A model generated the notes under the pieces. That model was not told the origin of the DNA and searched no databases. It saw only the letters and a program-made list of their open reading frames with translations. From Klugiella xanthotipulae (lineage in GTDB: Bacteria; Actinomycetota; Actinomycetes; Actinomycetales; Microbacteriaceae), in the NCBI RefSeq assembly GCF_006716695.1, contig NZ_VFPN01000002.1, positions 310,001 to 374,000 on the forward strand: a DNA stretch of 64,000 nt, written 5' to 3'. A program made the translations under genes and the position numbers. This document shows positions 24,495-30,721 of the stretch, piece after piece (position 1 is the first letter of the stretch; the number at the start of each line of letters is the position of its first letter).

Positions 24495-26240
24495 TTGACT
24501 CAGGAAAACAACGCCTCTGATGGCATCACTCATAACTCATCAGAGGCATACGAATCCGGCAGGAACGGCATGCAGGCAGAGTCGGTCGCAGCGACTGAGC
24601 CCCCGACCCGTCGGGGTGAGGGCCCCAGCCGCCGCGCTGTTACCGCCGCCGCGGTGTGGGCTGTTCCCGCCATCGGACTTGCCTCGGCAGCCCCTGCCGC
24701 CGCTGTCTCGCCCGAACCCAACTCAATCACTGTTGCGTTCACGCAGGAAGTTTACGATGTTCGGGCCAACAGCTCCCTGACCAACGTCGCCGTCCTGGTC
24801 CAAAAAGTTGCGCAATCTTCTTCTCCTGGAGCGGGGGCCAGCGTAAGCTTCGTCATCTCGGAGGTTCCGGATGGTACCGACCTTCCCGATGATGTTGACG
24901 AAGACGCCATCGACGCCAGTGAGGGCGTAGGAGCCGGTGAGATCACGCTCACCTTCCCCGGCGGCTCGGCCAATGCGACCAATATCTCGGACGGTTCAGG
25001 CTACTGCGGGACCCCAGCGATCACCAGCGGTTCCGGGTACGGTGTCTTACAGATCACCGCAACCGCAACGCTCGGCCGCTATAGCGCTTCAGCAGTTGCC
25101 TACATCCGCGTTCAGCTCACCGGACACCTCTGGTCCTGGGGTAAGGCCGATCACGGGGCTCTGGGCAATGGCAGCAAGAAGACGCAGCCCATTCCTGCGC
25201 TTGTCTCCTACACGGCAACGAACGTTGTCGATATCCAGCTCTCCCGCAAAGCACACGGTGGCACCCTACTCACGAACGCAGGTGAAATCTATACGTGGGG
25301 ATACGGATGCTACGGACTCAACGGTCAGGGCGACGCTCGCAATACCAAGTCGTACTACACGCCGGTAAAAGTAAACTCCACCAAAAAGTTTAAATCTCTT
25401 GCGAGCGGATATTACAACGTAGGAGCGGTAACCACGGATGGTGCAGCCTACGCCTGGGGTAAGAACTATGCCAGCGTGAGCCTGCCCGCAGGCAAACGGA
25501 ACGACAAGATCTACACCCCCACCCTCATCCACCCCTCGCTCTCCTCAGGGGTTAAGCAGCTCTCACTGTCGAAGTACAACGGTCTGGCGCTCAAGGAAGA
25601 CGGAACCGTCTGGACCTGGGGCTACAACTACGGCTACTACGGCCTCGGCCTGGGTGCCGGTAAGCCCGCCTACGTTCTGGTTCCCACGCAAATCACTTTC
25701 CCCGCAGGAACGGGCAAAATCGTACACATCCAGGCGGGCTGGGCCTCGGGCTATGCGGTGGATGAGCACGGCAATATGTGGGGCTGGGGGGGCGGGCACT
25801 ACTATCGCCTCGGAAATGGCACAACCAAAAACTACAACGCCCCCGTGCGCATCAATGCCGTCGGTGACACCGGCTATGTACGCATCAACCACTTCTCCTA
25901 CCCTGGCCGCAGCGCCGTGGCGGTGAAAGCGGACGGAACCGCGATGTACTGGGGATACAACGGCCATGGTAACTCCGGGAACGGCACGACCGGCTATGTA
26001 AAGACGCCAACAAATATCGGCATCACCAATATCGCCCGCGCGCTTGCCGCCCCCCAGACAACGCATCTCGTTCGAAAAGACGGGACGATCTGGTCGGCCG
26101 GCTCTGGCGGCTGCGGACAGCTCGGCGACGGGTCAAAGAAGAGCAAGCGCGCCTGGACCAAGGCACTCCTGCCCGCTACCTCGAAGGCGCTTCTTGTGGG
26201 AGCCAACGAGTACACGGTGTTTGCTCTGACAGATCGGTAG
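24495..26240 (+). CDS. Tat-exported RCC1-repeat beta-propeller protein, copy 1
   Basis: This 581-residue secreted protein has a polar lead of about 40 residues, a twin-arginine signal (PSRRAVTAAAVWAVPAIGLA, Arg46-Arg47) ending near ASAAPAAA, an Ig-like beta domain, and seven RCC1 repeats marked by W-x-WG-like cores (WSWGKADHGALG, YTWGYGCYGLNG, WTWGYNYGYYGLG and others). RCC1 repeats form a seven-bladed propeller used for protein binding. I set the start at TTG 24495 behind GAAGGAAAA because the next 12 codons match the start of copy 2; an ATG at 24381 is the alternative. A strong terminator follows. The binding partner is unknown. Confidence 0.85.
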   Translation: MTQENNASDGITHNSSEAYESGRNGMQAESVAATEPPTRRGEGPSRRAVTAAAVWAVPAIGLASAAPAAAVSPEPNSITVAFTQEVYDVRANSSLTNVAVLVQKVAQSSSPGAGASVSFVISEVPDGTDLPDDVDEDAIDASEGVGAGEITLTFPGGSANATNISDGSGYCGTPAITSGSGYGVLQITATATLGRYSASAVAYIRVQLTGHLWSWGKADHGALGNGSKKTQPIPALVSYTATNVVDIQLSRKAHGGTLLTNAGEIYTWGYGCYGLNGQGDARNTKSYYTPVKVNSTKKFKSLASGYYNVGAVTTDGAAYAWGKNYASVSLPAGKRNDKIYTPTLIHPSLSSGVKQLSLSKYNGLALKEDGTVWTWGYNYGYYGLGLGAGKPAYVLVPTQITFPAGTGKIVHIQAGWASGYAVDEHGNMWGWGGGHYYRLGNGTTKNYNAPVRINAVGDTGYVRINHFSYPGRSAVAVKADGTAMYWGYNGHGNSGNGTTGYVKTPTNIGITNIARALAAPQTTHLVRKDGTIWSAGSGGCGQLGDGSKKSKRAWTKALLPATSKALLVGANEYTVFALTDR

Positions 26241-26325
26241 AGTGGAACCCGGTGCGCACCGCACCACACAGACTAGTCGGCGCTCTCGCGTTATCCCCCC
26301 CATGTGCGAACGCCGACTACACCCC

Positions 26326-26366
26326 GGAGGGGGAGCAGTCACTGACATGCTCCCCCTCCATTTTTA
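26326..26366 (+). terminator. Intrinsic terminator of RCC1 copy 1
   Basis: A perfect 12-bp stem, GGAGGGGGAGCA (26326-26337) with its complement (26348-26359), is followed by ATTTTTAT. Confidence 0.9.
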
Positions 26367-26615
26367 TGTCTCGCAGGGTTGCTCACCGCACAGGGTTCGT
26401 TGTGTCATTACCGCGCCCTCACCGGTCCAGAGAAGGGGCCCTGTGCCCGGCAAGCGATGCTGGGTCCGCTTCTGCCGACTTCCCCACCGGCACCTCATCC
26501 ATAGCTCCGTGATCGTTGTGCACGCCCGAGGAGAGAGATCTGCGACACAGAGCCCCAAGATCCAGGCCGGAGCGAGCCCCGAGAATCTTCTCCAGATGCC
26601 AACTTGTCTGACAAC

Positions 26616-26672
26616 CAGGGTGAAAAAATTACTCGCTCTGACATCGTGAGGTCATTATCAGGGTGAATTTTT
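26616..26672. promoter_or_regulatory. Two CAGGGTGAA sites 43 bases apart, candidate activator sites
   Basis: CAGGGTGAAAAAA (26616-26628) and CAGGGTGAATTTTT (26659-26672) are in the same orientation and 43 bases apart, close to four helical turns. They lie just upstream of an AT-rich promoter-like region for RCC1 copy 2. Confidence 0.45.
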
Positions 26673-26697
26673 GAGTGAATTACATTTGATTCGAATT

Positions 26698-26717
26698 AAT
26701 ACATTTATTAATGTATT
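26698..26717. promoter_or_regulatory. AATACAT-ttatta-ATGTATT palindrome in promoter region
   Basis: A perfect 7-base dyad with a 6-base spacer in strongly AT-rich sequence, about 200 bases upstream of RCC1 copy 2. It may be an operator, or part of the promoter with TTGATT (about 26686) as the -35 element. Confidence 0.4.
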
Positions 26718-26915
26718 CTACATTACCTCGCTAAATCCCCGGGTTTTGCTCTCCTATCGGAGATTTTTCGATAAAACCCCAGGTCACTGGGCCTCATAGG
26801 ACTCACCGCGCATCTGCGAAGATTCACTCCGGCAGAATTTAAATGCATTAACTGCCTCTTTTGCGTCAAACATACACCGGCCACGGCCAGGAGTTATTTA
26901 TCAGAAGGGAAATAA

Positions 26916-28637
26916 GTGACTCAACCACAGAACGCCTCTGACGGCATCACGAACAATACGTCAGGAGCGCACGAGTCTCGGGAAAAAATCTCCGCAACGG
27001 AGAAGCCCAGCGGCATCAGCCGTCGGACCGTCACCACAGCAGCGATGTGGAGCGTCCCCGCGGTTGCGCTGGCAACGGCGACACCGGCAGCAGCCGCATC
27101 GCCCGCACCCAACGCCCTCTCCGTCGCCTTTTCCCAAGAGGTGTACGACATGGACCCCTACGGTGCGCTGCTCGATGCCACCGTGTTGGTACAGAAAATC
27201 TCCCGGGCAGCATCTGCAGCTGCCGGAGCCACCATCAGCTTTGCGCTCGAGGATATTCCCGACGGCGAAGACGTACCCGATGACATCGACGAGGAGATCG
27301 CCGATGCCACCGAGGCTGCCGGTTCTACCGAGATGAATCTGCTGTTCTCGGGTGGCCGCGTCAACGCCACCGGGGTGGTAAACGCCAGCGGCGTGTGCAC
27401 GGTCCCCGGCATCCAGAGCGGTGGCGGGCGCGGAGTCATGCGGATCACAGCGACCGCAACCCTCGGTGCGCTGACGGGAACTGCCGTCGCCTACATCCGT
27501 GTTCAGACCGGCGGCCAGGGCCAGGTCTGGGCCTGGGGCAACGCGAGCTATGGTGCGCTGGGCAATGGCAACAAGAACTCTCAGCCCCTCCCCGCCCTCG
27601 TGGCCTACACGGCAAACGATGCCGTGGATATCCAGCTCTCACGGACCTCTGCCGGCGGCACGCTGCTGAACAGCTCCGGTCGGATGTTCACCTGGGGCTA
27701 CGGCTGCTACGGCCTCAACGGTCAGGCAGACTCGAAGAATCTGAAGAGCTACTACACGCCGACCGAAGTCAAGACGCCCATGCCCATGAAGGAACTCGCG
27801 GGCGGCTACTACAACGTGGGAGCCATCAGCCTGAGTGGTGCCGCCTACGCGTGGGGCAAGAACCTGAACTTCGTCTGCGAGCCCGCGGGGGTAGGCGGAG
27901 AGCGAATATTTTCCCCCCGCCCCATCCACCCCTCGCTCTCCTCGGGCGTCACCCAGCTCTCACTGTCCTACTACCAGGGCCTCGCGCTCAAGGAGGACGG
28001 TACGGTCTGGACCTGGGGCTACAACTACGGATACTACGGTCTCGGCCTGGGGGCAGGGCAGCCGGCATACGTGAAGGTCCCCACCAAGATCACCTTCCCC
28101 GTGGGGACGGGCAAGATTATCCACATCTCAGCCGGATGGGCCTGCGGTTTTGCCGTAGACGAGAACGGCAGTATCTGGGGTTGGGGCTCCGGTGCCTACT
28201 ACCGCCTAGGACTGGGCGGAACCACCAACTACAACTTCCCCCAGAGGATCAACGCTCCCAACGATATTGGCTACGTGCGAATCAACCACTTCAGCTACCC
28301 GGGCCGTAGCGTGATGGCGATCAAGTCGAACGGCACCGCGAAGTACTGGGGCTACAACGGCTACGGGAACTCTGGAAACGGCACGACGGGCTCGATTACG
28401 GTACCCACCGAAATCGGGATCACTAATGTTGACCGCGCGGTGGTCGGACCTCAGACCACCTATCTGATCCGCAAAGATGGGACGGTCTGGGCAGCGGGTG
28501 CAAACGGCTACGGCCAGCTCGGTGACGGAACCAAGACGCACAAGCGAGCGTGGACCAAGGTGCTGCTGCCCCCCAGCTCGAAGGCACTGAAAATCGGTGC
28601 GAACCAGTACACTGCGTTTGCACTGACAGACCGCTAG
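26916..28637 (+). CDS. Tat-exported RCC1-repeat beta-propeller protein, copy 2
   Basis: This 573-residue paralog of the preceding RCC1 gene has the same layout: MTQPQNASDGITNNTSGAHE at the front, a twin-arginine signal (ISRRTVTTAAMWSVPAVALA), an Ig-like domain with the same VDIQLSR and acidic DDIDEE features, and seven RCC1 blades. Similarity is strongest in the propeller (FTWGYGCYGLNGQ, TVWTWGYNYGYYGLGLGAG, HFSYPGRS). It starts at GTG 26916 behind AGAAGGGAAA. Duplication with separate promoters suggests differential expression of two surface or secreted binding proteins. No cell-wall anchor or membrane tail is visible. Confidence 0.87.
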   Translation: MTQPQNASDGITNNTSGAHESREKISATEKPSGISRRTVTTAAMWSVPAVALATATPAAAASPAPNALSVAFSQEVYDMDPYGALLDATVLVQKISRAASAAAGATISFALEDIPDGEDVPDDIDEEIADATEAAGSTEMNLLFSGGRVNATGVVNASGVCTVPGIQSGGGRGVMRITATATLGALTGTAVAYIRVQTGGQGQVWAWGNASYGALGNGNKNSQPLPALVAYTANDAVDIQLSRTSAGGTLLNSSGRMFTWGYGCYGLNGQADSKNLKSYYTPTEVKTPMPMKELAGGYYNVGAISLSGAAYAWGKNLNFVCEPAGVGGERIFSPRPIHPSLSSGVTQLSLSYYQGLALKEDGTVWTWGYNYGYYGLGLGAGQPAYVKVPTKITFPVGTGKIIHISAGWACGFAVDENGSIWGWGSGAYYRLGLGGTTNYNFPQRINAPNDIGYVRINHFSYPGRSVMAIKSNGTAKYWGYNGYGNSGNGTTGSITVPTEIGITNVDRAVVGPQTTYLIRKDGTVWAAGANGYGQLGDGTKTHKRAWTKVLLPPSSKALKIGANQYTAFALTDR

Positions 28638-28695
28638 TCGGAGCGGGTGGCGGCGCTTCCCCACGGGGATAACCACCATCCGCGCGACTGACACA

Positions 28696-28747
28696 GAGAC
28701 GGGGGCTCTCTCCCGACGCTTCAGCGTCGGGAGAGAGCCCCCGTCTC
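28696..28747. terminator. Bidirectional terminator, perfect 24-bp stem
   Basis: Arms 28696-28719 and 28724-28747 are perfectly complementary with a TTCA tetraloop. The hairpin separates the convergent RCC1 copy 2 and MFS genes. Confidence 0.9.
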
Positions 28748-28753
28748 GATTCG

Positions 28754-30262
28754 TTAAGAGGCAGCCGGTGCGGGCTCCGCGGCACCCGTGGCCGTCTGAG
28801 TTTGTACCCACCCCGTCACCGCCCGGGGCTTCTCAAAAAACACAACGAGGATCGCACCCAACACGGCCACCGCTGCGGGCAACAACAGCGCCTGGGACAT
28901 CGCGGCGGTGAAGCCCTCGTGCAGAAACTCCGGCAGCGCGCCCGAGAAGGTGAAGTCGGTGCTGGTTGACCCGGTGCCCGCGGGCAGCTCAGCCGCGAGG
29001 CGTGACTGGATCAGGGCGGCAATCGAGGCGCTACCGAGCACGGCACCGATCTGGCGCGTGGTGTTGTAGACCCCCGATCCAGCCCCCGCCTGCCGCGGCG
29101 GCAGGTTGTGAGTGGCCGTCGAGGACAGCGGTGCCCAGATACCCGCATTCGCGAGCCCCAGAACGGCGCTGGGGAAGAGAAGCAACCAGATCTCAACATC
29201 CGGCGACAGGAGCATCGAGTACCAGGCCAGACCCCCCGCAAGCAGCAGCAGACCCACCACAGCAATCGTGCGCGGATTCACCCGGTCGATCAGCTTACCC
29301 ACAAACGGGGCGAGGGCACCCGAGAGTACGGCCGTCGGAATGAGCATCAGGGCGGATTGCGTGGGTGTGAGACCACGCACCACCTGGTAGAAGAACACGA
29401 GCGGCAACGACATACTCGTGACGGTGAAGCCCACCGTGGTGATACCCGCGTTGGCAAGCGAGAAATTGCGATCACGGAACAGCGCGAGAGGAAGCAGCGG
29501 CTCGCCCTTGTTCACGGCCTGCCAAATCACAAATGCGACCAGCACGAGGACACCCACGATGATGAGGCCCCACACAGAGATCGACCCCGCGATGGTGCCC
29601 CAGTCGTAGCTTTCACCCTCCTGGATGCCAAACACCACGAGAAACATCCCCACAGCGCTCAGGAGCACGCCGAGAATATCGAAGCGGTGGTTGTGAGTTT
29701 CCAGCCGGGGAACAAGCCGCCACGCCAGGATGAACGCGACAATACCGATCGGGAGGTTGATGAAAAAGATCCACTCCCAGCCCGCGGCATCCACGAGCAC
29801 ACCGCCAAGGATCGGGCCGATCAGGGTAGCCATGCCGGCGACCGAGCCCCAGAGTCCCATCGCCGCACCGCGCTTATTGGGCGGAAACATGCGGGTAATG
29901 ACGGCCATCGTCTGTGGCGTCATGAGCGCGGCACCGAGGCCCTGCACCACCCGGGCAACGATCAGAACGGTGATGTCGCCCGAGAGTCCGCACCACACCG
30001 AAGCGAGGGTGAACACGGCGAGGCCGCTGAGATAAAGACTCTTGGGGCCAAAGCGATCCCCTAAGCGGCCCGTGATGAGCAGCGGGACGGCGTAGGCGAG
30101 CAGGTAAGCGCTCGTCACCCAGATGACCGAGTTAATGTCGGCATCCAGACCCTTCATAATGGCCGGGTTAGCCACCGAGACAATCGTGGTGTCGATCAGG
30201 ATCATGAAAAAGCCCACGACAAGCGCCCAAAGCGCTGGCCAGGGTCGAAGAGTTTTATCCAT
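28754..30262 (-). CDS. DHA2-family (EmrB/QacA type) MFS drug exporter
   Basis: This 502-residue membrane protein is a proton-driven multidrug exporter of the 14-helix family. The first helix carries the typical DTTIVSVANPAI motif, the loop after helix 2 has GRLGDRFG (motif A), and GPILGGVLVDAAGWEWIFFINLPIG (motif C region) follows. I start at ATG 30262 (MDKTLRPW) behind AAGGA; a longer frame upstream lacks family similarity. It stands alone, and no regulator is adjacent. The substrate is not predictable. Confidence 0.92.
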   Translation of the reverse strand: MDKTLRPWPALWALVVGFFMILIDTTIVSVANPAIMKGLDADINSVIWVTSAYLLAYAVPLLITGRLGDRFGPKSLYLSGLAVFTLASVWCGLSGDITVLIVARVVQGLGAALMTPQTMAVITRMFPPNKRGAAMGLWGSVAGMATLIGPILGGVLVDAAGWEWIFFINLPIGIVAFILAWRLVPRLETHNHRFDILGVLLSAVGMFLVVFGIQEGESYDWGTIAGSISVWGLIIVGVLVLVAFVIWQAVNKGEPLLPLALFRDRNFSLANAGITTVGFTVTSMSLPLVFFYQVVRGLTPTQSALMLIPTAVLSGALAPFVGKLIDRVNPRTIAVVGLLLLAGGLAWYSMLLSPDVEIWLLLFPSAVLGLANAGIWAPLSSTATHNLPPRQAGAGSGVYNTTRQIGAVLGSASIAALIQSRLAAELPAGTGSTSTDFTFSGALPEFLHEGFTAAMSQALLLPAAVAVLGAILVVFFEKPRAVTGWVQTQTATGAAEPAPAAS

Positions 30263-30387
30263 CGGGAAAGTCCTTATTTTCTGTGGTGTGTGCGGGCGAG
30301 GCCGAGGCAACGCACCCCCGCAACCGGTGGGCCGGAACGTGCGATCAGCCGTTGGCCCGCTTCGCGATGGGTGTTGACTGGTGAGCG

Positions 30388-30621
30388 CTAGACCGGGTCC
30401 TCCCCGGATCGATCTGCGAAGGTGGGGGCCGTGGCGGAAGGCGACGGGGCGGCAGCCGGGGCAGGCCACACCACCACCAGCATCGTGGCGAGGGGGCCGA
30501 GGAGCAGACCCAGCAGAAACCAGGTCCAGCGCGAGCGGTTCTTCTGCTCGGCAAGACCGGCGGTCACGACGGCGAGGACGAACCACACACTTCCCGAGGT
30601 CCAGAAACTGTCATCAATCAT
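30388..30621 (-). CDS. Small two-helix membrane protein
   Basis: The 77-residue protein starts at ATG 30621 (MIDDSFWTSG). It has two hydrophobic segments (about residues 11-25 and 33-52) around a basic turn, EQKNRSRW, and a Pro/Ala-rich tail. The turn-plus-helix pattern RWTWFLLGLLLGPLA is common in small actinobacterial membrane proteins. The function is unknown. The MFS gene follows 125 bases downstream in the same direction. Confidence 0.6.
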   Translation of the reverse strand: MIDDSFWTSGSVWFVLAVVTAGLAEQKNRSRWTWFLLGLLLGPLATMLVVVWPAPAAAPSPSATAPTFADRSGEDPV

Positions 30622-30679
30622 GCGACTAGTTTCACACACGGTGCGGAGGTATCCGCCAGCGGCACCGATCAGACACGGG

Positions 30680-30710
30680 GGCGGAGGCCCGGGGAACACG
30701 GGCCTCCGCC
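30680..30710 (-). terminator. Terminator-like hairpin after sbcC
   Basis: A perfect 12-bp stem, GGCGGAGGCCCG (30680-30691) with its complement (30699-30710), has a 7-base loop and lies just beyond the sbcC stop. It has no T tract. Confidence 0.7.
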
Positions 30711-30721
30711 GGGTCCGCTGA

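Larger units (their letters stand above)
26241..26915. other. 675-base gap between the two RCC1 genes, terminator and AT-rich promoter island
   Basis: No gene is supported. The left end holds two hairpins: TAGTCGGCG/CGCCGACTA (26274-26319) and the terminator at 26326-26359. The right half (about 26610-26870) is markedly AT-rich for this genome. It carries two CAGGGTGAA sites, the AATACAT palindrome and a leader ending in GCCAGGAGTTA. Copy 2 therefore has its own promoter. Confidence 0.55.

Noticed and set aside
29108-30064. 318-codon frame antisense to the MFS exporter
   Set aside because: The His/Arg/Glu-rich translation is typical of the reverse complement of membrane-protein codons; no motif is present.
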